Origin: Apricaphanius iberus
Taxonomy: Eukaryota; Chordata; Actinopteri; Cyprinodontiformes; Aphaniidae
DNA: 64,000 nucleotides
Reading direction: 5' to 3'
Assembly: GCA_028564705.1 (NCBI GenBank)
Contig: JAPXFQ010002640.1
Coordinates: 1,240,001-1,304,000 of the forward strand
Below are positions 12,976 through 25,330 of the stretch, piece by piece. Within the stretch, counting starts at the first letter, position 1; each line of letters begins with the position of its first letter. Below the pieces are notes generated by a model, which saw only the letters and a program-made list of their open reading frames with translations, searched no databases and had not been told where the DNA came from. A program made the translations under genes and the position numbers.

Positions 12976-13779
12976 CTAAAATGTTTTCAGTGCTGGTAAT
13001 TTTCTGTTGCAGCTAGGTTATTTCAAGTAAACCTTTATAAAAGCCAATACTTAGTTGTATTCTCTCAGTATTTTAAGTTCTTCTTTGATATGATTCCAGC
13101 TTCCTGTTTTTTTGTTTTTTTTGTCAGGCAGGGAACCATGCTAAGCCCTGGACTCTAAATCCTTCTCAGACGCTCAATAATGCGCTTGGTGTGGGACCAC
13201 ACTGGGGTCATGTCACTCATCTGAGCCCAGACCACAGCTTGGTGTCTGACAGAGGGATCTTCTCCCCCCTCCCCATCCTCTTCATCCTCTTTTCATTACT
13301 TCTTTACCACAGACTCACAGCTCAGGTCACCACTTGACCTTTCACAGTCATCCTCTCTGCTGCCAGACAAGAGATTACCAATCAGCTGTTTGGTGAGTTG
13401 CATTTTTTTTTCCTGCTAATATCACACTTAATTAGGATCAAAGGGACTGTGGATGATTAAATCTGCACATTTAATTTCATTTTGTGCTCAACATGTACCT
13501 ATAGACTAATGCAGAGAAACACATATTGGCCAAAATGTGAATGTGATTTAATTGTACTGTGTTTTTTTTATATCAGAGGTAAAATGACTCACACCTTTTA
13601 AAAAATTCCTTTTTTCTCCATCAGTCAACAGAACATTTTCCCTAAAGTCGTGGGGGATCATCAAGTGTTTTTTGGGGCAAAATGTAAGACTAGTCTTTCT
13701 GTTCTTTTTGGTCAGTGGCTCTGGCCTTGAAATGGTGGCCATTTCACTCAGTCTCTTTAATTGTTGAGTCAATGAACTT

Positions 13780-14520
13780 TGACTCTAACCGAGGCAAGTG
13801 AGGCATTCAGATGTTGCTGTGACCTCTTGGATGAGGTGCTGACGGACAGCTGGAGTACTTTTAGTGGGGTGTCCACTCCTGGGAAGGGTCACAACTGTTC
13901 CATGCCCCATCTATTTGTGGATAGTTTCCCTCACATTGGTTCGTTGTGTTACACCTTTACAGACTGTCACATGTCAACGACTGTTGTCTGATCTTGAATT
14001 TATTATGTTCTTTTTTTTTTATAATTTTGTGGCCACGACAGCCTTTATTGAAAGTGGACAGTACAGACATGGGGAGAGAAGTGAGAAAATGTCCTGGGGC
14101 AGAACCCAGTACAATCGCTTCGAGGGCCAAGGCCTCTGAACATGGAGCACCCATCATGACCACTGCACCATGCGACACCCTGCTCTCAAATTTCTTAAGA
14201 TGAGCAAACGATGTGTTACTTTTTAACCCAGCATTTCAAATAAAAACTTGGTAATCACAAGTAATTAATGATTTATTGTGAGAGACAATTACTTTTCCAC
14301 ATAGAGCCAGGTTGGTTAAGATTGTTTTTTACTTCCTAAAGAAATGAAATCATTAGTTGTGATAGACTGACAGCCTTTTTAGGCCCGCCTCCCACCCAAT
14401 GACTGCTGGAGATAGGCACCACCACCCCCAGCCCTAAAAGGATAAAAGAGTATAGACGATTGTTGAATGGATTAGCTGTAAACTGCTTTTTTTGTATTTA
14501 CTCAAGTTATCCTTCTCTCT
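13780..14520. mobile_element. Degenerate Tc1-like or related DNA transposon remnant
   Basis: Blocks such as gtgacctcttggatgaggtgc, ccactcctgggaagggtcac, caattacttttccacatagag and tgtatttactcaagttatcc belong together in a common fish DNA-transposon repeat, in antisense to its transposase as I recall it. A SINE tail interrupts it at 14361-14470. Confidence 0.55.
14361..14470 (+). mobile_element. SINE 3'-tail insertion, 5'-truncated
   Basis: The segment contains gctggagataggcaccacc and ends ttgttgaatgg, a decayed copy of the 3' half of the SINE at 4804-5161. Near-identical 9-mers attagttgt (14352-14360) and attagctgt (14471-14479) flank it, which suggests target-site duplication. The host repeat resumes on both sides. 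Confidence 0.72.
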
Positions 14521-17499
14521 CCTTCTTTCTCCTTCTCGCTCATCAAAATCTGAAAGAAATTAAATATTTCTTCACAGCTTTATAAAAATGTAATGTATGA
14601 AAAATTACCAACCAATAATATGTTTGTTTTACAAAAACATTGTAAATAACTTTCTAAAGTGGAGAACGGGGTTAGTGGTGTGTCCCAGTGACCATGCCAG
14701 TCCTAGTTTTTCTCATTCGCCATATTGTAATTTAGCAATTTAGGTCAGTGCTCGCTAACTTTTTGAATCTTAAATGGTGGCATGATGTTTCATATATATC
14801 ATGCATCAATTTGTACCTGCTTTGAAAAGAATTAATTAATTAATTAATTAAACTTTTTTTTTAACATTTAATTTATCTATTTTCTACTTTAAGGAAATAT
14901 GGTTATGTGACTCCTGTAAATTATTCCAGTGGGAGTAAATGTCATTATATTGTCAACTTTTGAATTTGATAAGAACCAAAAAAATCAATGAAAATAGGCA
15001 GATATACAAAGTTTTTAGATAGTAATTCACAATTTGATGTTGGCATTTCATGAACATGTATCACAATAATTAATTAAAACAAAACTGGTAAAAGAAATAA
15101 ACTGACATACCATGGTTTAAGTGCTTTGTGTATTTGGGAAGAAAATAGCATGAATACAATTATGAAATAGAGGTAAAAGGAGATAAAATGTTAATGCAAA
15201 GGTAGAAAACAGACAGAAATTGTAAAAAGGTTGGAAATGACTTGAAGCCATTAAGGTGGAGCTGATACCACGAGTTTATTCAAAACGATTGCTTTGGGTT
15301 CTAGAAAAAAAAAAGAGTTTTTTTTTCTTCTCACATCCCTCCCATTGTGTAACAGATACTATTATTGATGGCTGGTGGATTTTTCTCAAATGGGGGGGGG
15401 GGGGTTCGACTGTGATGGCTAGATATTAAGGCTGTCAAAGAATTACACATTTTTATTAATCACGGGGTGGCTAAGAATTAATCATGGTAAAAGTAAAATT
15501 CCTAAATATGACTAAAAACTCACATTTTCAGTGTACATAAAGGACAAACCGAGATACTGTTGCTTTTTAAAAGATTTAAATAAAGGAGAGATTACTACAA
15601 TTTTTATATACCCAATGCATCTAACCCCATGTCAACGACTTCATGCAATCTGCTGGGATTCCTTACATAGAAAACTTTTAACTGATTGGACTGTTTGTAT
15701 AATTGTATTGAAATGATTTTAGTTGTAAAGTGAATTGAACTGAATCTTGCATTGGGTATAAAAGACGCAAAGTTCTCCGGTTTGCACCCATTTTAACAAG
15801 CACAAACCTTTGTTAAATCAGGCCCAGAGTTCCTGAAACATAAAGAACATTAACAGAAAATATGTGTTGGAGCATGCTTGTGTGTTACAATAACTTAGCA
15901 ATGCCTCAGTACGGAGAAAATTAAATTGATTCTAGATTGTCTAAAAACCAAACAGCTCCATGGAGTACAACAGGACATGTCGCAATACGGCTTACACAAT
16001 CCAAACCATGGAATAGTAGTGAATTCATATTAAATTGTGATGTGACCTAAATAACCTAAATATCTGATAATCAGCAGGAGAGGACCTCTGTGACATTTAA
16101 AAGCTCACAAATGTTTGTGTGTTACCAGAATCCTCAAGAGGAAGAAATATCCATAGTAAAATCTAAGGGACAAATTTTCTGCTATCCATCGATCTAGGGA
16201 AGGTTTAAGGGATATTTCCAAACATGGACGTTGCAAGAGATGGTTAATAGAAATAGAAAAGCTTCATCTCAGAAGTAGCTTCATCGCACCAAATTGACAT
16301 TTGTGGTTTTTCAAGTGTGTTTTTGTTAAGTTGCAAGATTGCTAAACCATAAAAACTGAAGCAATGCTATAGAGATAAACCACATAAGTTTCATTTTATC
16401 ATTCCATTATGTTGTGTGACAAACTGAGTTAAACATAAGATGATCACAGCAAGTTACTGCTGTTGATTTGAACTGTAGCTTAGTTTCAGTTTGTTCAAAT
16501 GGCACGATCAAATGGGGCCTGTGTGTTTGTTTTGGATATGTACCTGGTAAAGAAGTAAGCTAATGGAAACCAGACCATTTTATTGCCATGTCATGCTAAT
16601 TAAGTTACTATACTATGAACTAAGTAATAGGGGAGCCATGCGGTATCAGATGAGCAAGGTTTAATACGCAGTGACATTCTGGGATTCAGAGTCAGCAGAT
16701 TCTGTTTATTAAATGGCCATTTGGCTTTTGTGAAGTAGGTGCTGATGGGCTGGCTGAAGGACGGGGTCAAAAGGTCACAGAGCCATCGTGACTGCCTGAT
16801 TTTAAAGAGAAGATAACCTGTGTCAAGTTTCTGTTTGATATTCAAACAATGAAACAGTGGTTTCAGCATTGTTTGATAGGTTTTTGTGATTTCCATTAAC
16901 AAGTTACACTGACCCTTCGAAAAGACTAAAATCGTCATTAAACCCTCACAAAAAAGGAGGTGTGTGCCTCAAATCACAGACCTTTCCTCATAGCTAACAC
17001 TGTAGCAAGATGCAACATGATCTTTGGATCATGGTTTTTTTTGAGTAATCGGACTTAGAGCTTGCCCCATGTTGAGAGTAGAGTCTCAGTTTACATGTTA
17101 CTGAGAAAACCTAATTATTAAATGAACTGTGTACAACTTTGTGACGATAAATAGAGACACTCATCCCTTTGTGTAAGCATTCTACTGCTTAACATGGAGC
17201 AGCACACAGGCTGTAAACATAGGCTGGCGGGAGTGAAGCAGACGGAGTAAAAGCAGGATGTACACAGTCACAATGCACAGTCTCTTCGTCAGTCCAAAGA
17301 TGCATAGGCCACTTAGGTTTGTCTTATCAGCAATATTCTTCTAATACTACTAATGTGTTGTCGTGGATTCACACTGCCACGTCTCCTCACTTCCAAAAGG
17401 GGGTGAGGACTACGGGTGGGAAATGCGATACCAAATAGCATTACCTGGGTTGAGTAGTCTGATTTGTGAAACTCTAGTTCAGTTCAATTTAAGTTGGAC
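14521..17499. other. Intergenic stretch with simple repeats
   Basis: Contains a (TTAA/ATTA)n run at 14831-14851 and a 13-base G run at 15392-15404. No gene or repeat family I can name with confidence. Confidence 0.45.
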
Positions 17500-18632
17500 T
17501 AAGGTGTTAAAATGCATTGCAAGTGTCTGATATCAGTTGGACTAAGATCATTCGACTTTCTCTTGCTGCATATAAAAGCACAGAGTGTTGTTATAACGCT
17601 TGAAACTATTATTTGGAATTAATGGAGGAAGCAGTTGTTTAGTTGTATTTGTTTGTTGACAGAGTCACCTGTTAAATTGAGCTTGTTGGGTTGACCGACA
17701 ACATTTAGCCACAAAAGCATAGACGGAAAACTCCCTGACTTTAAAATGTTTGAGGGGAATTATTTCAGGAACTCGGATACAGTTTTTAAGCACAAGAAAG
17801 ATAATCCACTGGTGTGTCAGTGTTGCAAAGCATTTCCCCATCAGGCTAGTGGCGGGGTCTTTCACATTATCTGGATAGAATAGTCCAATTTGTAAAAGTC
17901 CTGTTTGGTTTTTCCGATTTAAGACGGAAGGTACGTTCAGAACGCCAGGCAGCAGGGTAGCTAGATTACATGCAAAGTCTATGGTACCTACGCAGCATGT
18001 GGCCATCAAGCTGCATCAAGCTGGCATGCAGCAAGTTGAGCACGTGGGCGCAGCGGGCATCAGAGCTTCCACGCAGCTGATGCTCGGACTGTCCGGCAAG
18101 GCCTCCATGCAGCTTCTGCATGAAGTTCAGAGAATTGAACTTTTGCCAGCAAACGCGTGGCAGCAACGAATCAGCGACGAGATTCGACTGGAGCTACTCA
18201 ATGCGGGGGAGACTGAGGGCGAGTTGACCGGCGGCTGTGGCTGCAGGGTGGGAGAGACAGAACAGGAGGTGAAAACGTAGCGATCTGAGGATATTGGAGT
18301 GTCAAGAAAGCAGTTAACTATTTTCTTTTAACTTTCCTGTTACGTCAGTTAACGCTAGCCAGTTACGGTTAGGGCAACTACAGCACTAAATACGCATTAC
18401 TAGGAAGAGCGGAGCAGAGGGAGGGAAAGTGCAGAAATAACAGAGAAACAACACTGTGCTAGCAGTGGGGGTTTAATTTTAAAGCATCAACTTTCGGCTT
18501 TTTGATCGTTTTGCTGCCTGGACACACTTGCCGGTTTGAACGCACATTTAGGTGTATACATGCATTTCAAAAGTCTGATTTCAGTCGGATGAAGGTAATA
18601 ATTCAGTTTTCTTGCATGTAAACGTATGGAGT
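17500..18632. repeat. CpG-rich segment bounded by ~85-bp direct repeats
   Basis: The stretches at about 17500-17585 and 18548-18630 align in the same orientation (landmarks aaggtgt, atgcatt, gtctgat, tcagt, ttcttgcatgtaaacg on the right). Between them lies a CpG-rich block (about 17990-18290) with many ctgcatgaag-type words. It looks like a composite or terminal-repeat element. No coding domain was recognised. Confidence 0.45.
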
Positions 18633-19108
18633 GACTAGCTAACCATTAGCTCCCAATAATGCTAAAGCAGCTTCTTCATGGACTTTTGTTAAAACTACCA
18701 GGTAAGTTCGTAAAAAAAATATATTTGGTTCAAAACCTAAAATGGTTACAGATTAACAACAAAGATTTTTAGTTACTTGCTTACATTATATTGCTAAAAA
18801 AATATTTCTTGTTCTTTTGAACACAGTATAGTGTATACTCATGTCAAAAAACCTCAACTCACAGCATTACACAAGGGTTTGGGAGCATCCGTTTGTTCAG
18901 GATAACAACGACACAATTTTATGTATTTATTTTATTTAAAAAAAACTGTAGAACCAAAAATTTACATTTTGTGCTGTGCGCATTTGCTGACTTTAGGTTT
19001 TAATACACAATTGATACAATCTTTATGCTTTGAAAGGTTATTTTAAGCTAACCTCAAGTAATAAAAAGCACATATGATTTCATCATATTAGTATTAAAAG
19101 AACACAAC

Positions 19109-19349
19109 TTAAAGGGGAAATTTTTTTTTTTTTTTTTTAAACCTGGCACTTATTTATAGCATTCATTACAGTTGTGGGGGCACGTCAGCCCCATTTACTC
19201 CCATTACATGGCTATATGCTGATCGCGACTGGATATAAACTTCTCTCAGAGGACTCTAAGTGGTTCCAAACTTGTCTGGGTGAGTAAATTAACGTAAGGA
19301 ATGTGATAAATAAGGGCCAGGTTGAAAAAAAGCCAAACTTACCCTTTAA
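19109..19349. mobile_element. Short MITE flanked by TTAA (piggyBac-like)
   Basis: The element begins TTAA-aggggaaa and ends aacttaccct-TTAA, so the termini are short imperfect inverted repeats with a TTAA target, as in piggyBac-type elements. A 17-base T run lies near the left end. It is 241 bp including TTAA and non-coding. Confidence 0.55.
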
Positions 19350-21900
19350 GACAGACCTTTTTGAATAGCCACAGTACATACTTCCCCGATAAACATAGAT
19401 ATTTACCCAATTATTAAAACCCTAAAATGTAAATGACTTCAAATAAATTAGTAAAAGGAATGTATCACATTATTAAAATATCCATATATTGTAAGTAAAT
19501 CATACAAAATGGAAATCCCAAATGAGACTCCTTACTGATCAAGTTTTGAGATCAGCCACAGAAACATTTCTTTCTTTTAATTTTATGTATTTTTTGTTCT
19601 TGCCGAGATTAAGTTAAAACGTCATTTTTAAACTGTGCTACCACTCAAACATACTCCTATTTGCTTTGTGAATCCGATACTCCAGTGTGAATAGCTGGCA
19701 CAAATGATATGCAGAAATCAAAACATATAAAAGCTCCACTACATTTTTGTTTAATCTGGGTCACCACTCCAAGCTAACGTAGCTTTTCCCTTCTCTCTCA
19801 TGAGTGTAGCTGTCTACAAATCCAGTCTGAGAGCTCTTTCAGAATGTCAAAGACAATGAGACTACAGCATTTCCTGGTGAGTATGTGAAAAAAACAATCA
19901 AATGCATTTTATTGCATGCAGGGGAATTACGAATCAGTGCCTCTACAAAGGAAATGTTGCTGCTGTTGGGGTTCAGCATGCAAGGTTCTGGAGTCACATT
20001 TTATTTTGGACCTCAGCTTGTCAGAAATTATCGATCACTCGCTGGAGATCCCTTGCTGGCATACACCATAGGTGTTCAGCTGACTCTTACTGTACTTGTG
20101 CTCAACACCAACCCTGAGTTTGCAGAGGAACTGGGCCAGATCCTGAGGGAGTCTGTTTTTTTTTTTTATGTGCGTGGCTTAGTCATGAATGCCTTATTAA
20201 TGGATTCTGAGAGAGCTAATTTCTTTAAGATCACACATTTCCAGACCGTAGGATACCTCCACAGCTCACTGCAAAGCCAAAGAGATTCTAGGATCAAACC
20301 TAATTGAACCTAGATTCTCTAATTGCTTCTCTCGGCATCAACAATAATTGAAGGATTCAGGTTAATGTGGCAATAAAAAAGCAACTCTCTCTTACTACAT
20401 TAAATAATATTCAAACAAATTCTTAATGGTATATAGCATTAGTAACGAAGTTATGATGAAAACCCATTTTTCCCCTCAAGCATGGAATCTGAAGAATCCT
20501 ATAGCAGCAACTGTCAAATAGCAGTGGATTCATACGTTTTTCTTTTAACCTCCAGGCAACATGTGCTGTCACAACAGTATGTACTATTTCTCATTTATTT
20601 CGAACTCTCATGAACTAAAACATTCACAGTGCTTTTTTTGTTATGTAAACTAGGTCTGTTACGGTTTGGCGTTCAGCCTTCTGGGTGGATTTTGAGATCA
20701 GGCCAAAGATTAAGATAGAGGTTGTTTAGAGGGATCACTAGTCTTATCTCCTTGGAGTTTCCCTTCGCCTCCCCAGTGTGTTTTACAAGCTTTTCTCAGA
20801 TTGTTTCAGTCTTGGTTTTATAATCTCAGTGAAATGAGAACATCTGACTTTTAAATGCCAATAAAAAATATCTAACTCTTAAGAAAGAAAATCAAAGGGC
20901 TTAACTCTGTGCTTCAAAAACCTTTTTAACAAGCCTCACCTTATTTATACAAATATTTCCATAATGTTAGAGAGAAACATTTTCTGATTTCTAGATTCTG
21001 CATGTCTAGTTGTAGTGTGCACCTTGAGTTGAAGTTTTGCGTCTACTTTTATTCAGAAGTTACAACTTTCAGGTTCCAGGTTGGAAAATAAATGGTAGCC
21101 TACTGACACCTCAAGTCAGGAAACCAAGAGTTGAAGTCTAAAGTTTCTCACCAACCCATATCTAAAAAAAACCAGTGAGGCCATCCTGTATTCAAATCGT
21201 AGCTATATCTGCTGTAAAAACAGTTTATTTGCACCTTGGTTATAATTAAATCTTTGCCTCAAACATGACAGTGCAAAACCTGTTAGTCACTGTTGTGTTT
21301 GATCACCCCTAAAAAGGACTAGTAATAAATTCTGTTCACCAAATTCACTGAAATTCCATTAAGAGTTCACCAACTACAAATTCTGAACTAAGTTTACAGC
21401 TCCAAAAGGATCTTTTTTCCTGTTTATTTTTGTTCCGTTAAACGTATCCGTTTTTAAGGTCTCAAGCAGGCGCAAGTGGTGACTATACATACATACTATG
21501 ATTGGTGACTATTTTTATGAGTCTTTTATTTCAGTTTATTGTGATGTTTATCAATTACAAGCAAACACTAAATATAAATTATGGACTACAATACATTCTT
21601 TAGAGTATAATTTCAGTTACGTTAAATCATCACTGTTGCAAAATGGTGGTTGTCACCTCAGAAGGAGCAACAACAGGAAGGGTTCTGGTAGACTTCTAGA
21701 TTCTTTTTTAAATATATATAATGCATCATGATACACATCATTTGCAGTGAAAGCATCCCGTTTTCAAAACTATGAAGGTACCACGCCGTCCGAGTCGCTA
21801 ATTTTGTTTCATATGTTGCTAATTTCCTGCTACACACCGAGCACCACACCCCAAAAAACACTGTTTAAACGCTAAGATGAAATCAATGGGAACATAAGAC
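19350..21900. other. Intergenic stretch with an unassigned 140-codon reading frame
   Basis: An open frame runs at 19885-20307 (+) just after a good donor-like site (cattcctg-type end then gtgagtatg at about 19877). Its translation shows no family features and its codon content is not distinctive. No repeat recognised. I do not call a gene. Confidence 0.35.
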
Positions 21901-22990
21901 TAAACAGAAAGGACAGTTTGTGTGTGTGTGTCTGAGCTTGCAGTGCAGCTTAGTTTGTTAGTACATCTAGAACTTACAAAGGAACCACAATATGACTGAG
22001 TGCAACTTCATCCTCATTTGACTGCAGAGGCCGTGACGGTTTTAGTCATTCTGCTCATTTTCTTTGTGCCACACACGCAGACACCTCGAGAGGCTTGCAA
22101 TTAAACCTAGTAGCATGAGAGTCAGATTTTATGTGTCTAATTGTTGCAACACTTGCTCTTCCACGATTTCTGAAAATAAAATGCCTTTTTATTGGTCTCC
22201 CGCCCGGTTTATACCCTGCAGAATGTGGACTCTTGTGTTTACTCGCTCACTTTTAACCAGTCACCACCCACCCACGCAAACACTTATCCCCGTGTTTAAA
22301 TTGCATCATGCACAAAGGGCTGGATCAACACACAGAAATATGTTTCATTCTGTACACAAACAGAGTTCACGTGACATGTGGGCTGGGTACAGGACATGCA
22401 GAAAAGTTTATTGCATAATGCTAAACGATGCTTGCCGTGTTGCTGTACTCAATCAGCCGAAACACTTTCACTCAATCTACAGGATGGCAAACTTTAACGA
22501 GCAGAGTCAAGAAAGTAGAATTCATGTGGCAGTGACTGAAGTATATGATCTGAGAAAAAAAATGGAAATGAAGCTCTTTGGATTCAACTGCGAAAGCAAA
22601 GGCTGCAGTTCATCAAGAAGAAGCACATCATCATCATTTTCGTTCATTAGTTTCTAATGTGAGAGCGAATGAACTCACACAAAGACAGCACTCCTCCCTG
22701 CGCGGATGATGAGCCCAGTGACTGAGGACTCGGGCTCGGCCAGCAGCCATCGCTTGCAACATGAGATATGAGAGCAGGGCTGGAGTTTTGGCTTCTCCCC
22801 AAGTCACAGAATGTACTCAAACAAATTCCAGAAGCAAAGTTAATACAGGCCAGAGTGGATTTATCTGTGCGTCTCCGATTGCAGGAGTGCACGGGAACAA
22901 GTAGTCTTCCCACCACTGTTTTCACCGTCTCCATTTGTACGATTCTCACTTGTCTTTTTCCCCCAAAACTTCTTGTATTGCAGTGACAAA
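21901..22990. other. Unassigned, less AT-rich stretch with a 197-codon open frame
   Basis: A (GT)n run at 21917-21931 is followed by about 1 kb lacking recognisable repeats. An open frame occupies 22064-22657 (+), but the translation is rich in His/Arg/Ser and shows no domain, signal or repeat. It could be a regulatory region, a non-coding RNA exon or chance. Confidence 0.35.
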
Positions 22991-23399
22991 TAAAATGGAG
23001 TTTGAGAAATGCTGCAACGTTTATTTATTTTTTATTATCCAACAATAGATTCAATCTGCTATTTAGAAATAATGTCAAAACATGTTATCCCCTTGAGACA
23101 AAAGATTGGTGACTTTTTGAACTTTCTCCTTTTATGCCCCTCCACATAAGTTTCTTTTTCAAATCTCTACATCCTGTCAGGACTGCACACAAACCCAGCC
23201 CAACACAAGCAAATCAAGCAGCACACCTCCGAACCAGTAGAGGGAACCCAAGAAATCTCAACATGAGTTGTTTTGGGGTTTTTTGGGGGGTTTTGGTTAT
23301 TTCTCTTCTCCTAAGTCGTGTTAACCTCTAAAACCCAGAAGTCCCACCAGTACATGACAAAAAGTAGTGTAACATTTTTAAATATAATGGAAAAAATGT

Positions 23400-23870
23400 G
23401 CAGTTGTTGCAAAATGTTTTCATTATTCAATTGAAAACAGATATTTACACATATAAAGCAAATATTAAATCACACTAAATACTCTTTTTTTATTCAATTG
23501 GATTTTTTCAACTTTCTCTAAATTTAGAAGTATGGGTACATTAACTTAGTATTTGTTGTATATCACTTTTGATCAATTGTTTTGGTTAACCTTTCTTAAG
23601 TTTCTCATTACAGTTTGTTGCAATTTTGGCCCATTCCTCCTAACAGAACGGATGTAACTGAGTCAGGTTTACAGACTTACTTGCTCACACACCTTTTAAT
23701 AGGACTGAGATCAGAAATTTGAGACAAGCACTCAAAATTTCGATTTGGTTGTCGTTAACCAAGTCTGCTTGAGGTTATTTTCCATAAAAATGAAAAATGA
23801 AAGTACATTATTTCATTAAAAAAAAAAGTCAAGTCGAGCAGCTGCTTCAGATTCCCGGATATATTGTTAT
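23400..23870 (-). mobile_element. Antisense Tc1-like fragment (family D)
   Basis: The reverse complement contains aggaatgggccaaaattgc and aacctgactcagttacatc, the 3' transposase region of another common Tc1-like family that is also present in sense at 27.96-28.96 kb. Heavily decayed. Confidence 0.6.
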
Positions 23871-24139
23871 CTGTCTCAGGAGAAGAGTGACTGCAGTAAA
23901 ATAGAAACTAAAATAGTTTTAGGTGAAGCCTACACTAGATGGACCCACATAAAAACATTCCCACGGCATCATACAAACACGGAAACGGCGACTTTTCTCC
24001 TGGATAGGTAAGCTAGCTCACTTGCTAACTTTGCTAACATTAGCTGTCAGTTAAACTCCTCTAAAATAAATTCCTCACTGGACACAGTTCAGGTTGGTCA
24101 CTGGGCGTATCGGCAGCGATCCACGGAAACTCAGCAGCT

Positions 24140-24225
24140 GGAATGATGTTTTTATTGTTGTAGCTGCAACACGGATAAACTAGATGTCGCTATCGTGTTC
24201 ATGTTCCATATCCAACCTTTAATGA
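24140..24225. repeat. Dispersed repeat shared with 54310-54405
   Basis: The block containing aactagatgtcgctatcgtg and ttccatatccaacctttaa is about 80% like 54310-54405 in the same orientation, which indicates a multicopy element, probably a MITE end. Confidence 0.55.
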
Positions 24226-25119
24226 GACCTTTTCTGTTTGGAGAAATGTCTTGATCCGTTCTGAGTGATCTTTTATCCCATTTTATTGCTGGACTCACTT
24301 GGGTGTGTATGACATCAGTTTGCAAATTTCTTCTTCTGGGCTTGTATTTATGTGCTTAACCAGTCAGCATAGAGCAACACAAAACCACCAGTCACAAAAC
24401 AGTGGCATAGATGGTTGAAAAGCTCCAATCCAAGTAGGAGACAGGAAATGTTTCTGGAGCAGACACACACACACAAAAATAAAAAACAGAAGCAGCATCA
24501 GATAGTTCAAACAACTCTAAAAAGGTGCTGTGGTCTGAAATAATCGAATCATGTTTCACAATCTTTTAGGTTTACCACTAATACCTTGAGGTTATTATCA
24601 TATTGATTTTTACTTTTTGCATGTTTGTGGTGAAGTTACCAAGGCACATAAGTATCACAAAGTAAGTCATCACGGTATTAGGTTTATCTAAAATTGTTCC
24701 CTCTATTATTAGTTGTAGGAGGAATGAATAAAAACAGTACCGAGTGTTCCCGACAGCCACTGCAGCCCTTCTGGGATGTGTTTGCAGGTATGCTGGCAGG
24801 GTCAGCACTGTGTCAAACTCGCTTCAGAGAAGTTTCAACAGATCTTGAGGGAGAAGTGGTGGGTTGGCTGAGAATCTCGTGTTATGATCAAAGGGTGTGT
24901 CCTAACTAACTTCCATAAACAGTTAACTATATATAAATATGCAGAGTGTTGGGAAGGAGCAAGATTATTTTTCTGAGTTTCAGTGTCTGGGTTTTGTATG
25001 TTTATACTGAGTAATGAAGAAAGCATTTTATTGCCGTATATCTTAAATTTGTACCTCTAGCAGAAGTGTAAAAGACAGAAACTTTATGCATTTATCCTAT
25101 TACAAACACATATTTCTGC

Positions 25120-25330
25120 GTATATGTGACAGAACAACACAAAATCATGTCTATAAAATAATAAGTGAACATGTTTTTCAAGATATTTTACAATTAAAAA
25201 TCCAAAACACTTAAATATATTTGCATTCATCCCCCTTTGTTCTGATTCCCCTAAATAAAATCCAGTTTTCGGCTGTTAAACGTCACGATCGAGGCCCATG
25301 GTAACTTTGGAAGAGCTGCAGAGATTCCAA
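25120..25330 (+). mobile_element. Tc1-like 5'-end fragment (family C)
   Basis: The stretch tgacagaacaacacaaaatc followed by cattcatccccctttgttc and cccctaaataaaatccag matches the 5' end of the family-C Tc1-like element. Confidence 0.55.

Noticed and set aside
14831..14851. Regular ATTA repeats considered as a possible CRISPR-like or regulatory array
   Set aside because: Simple microsatellite without spacers; this is vertebrate DNA.
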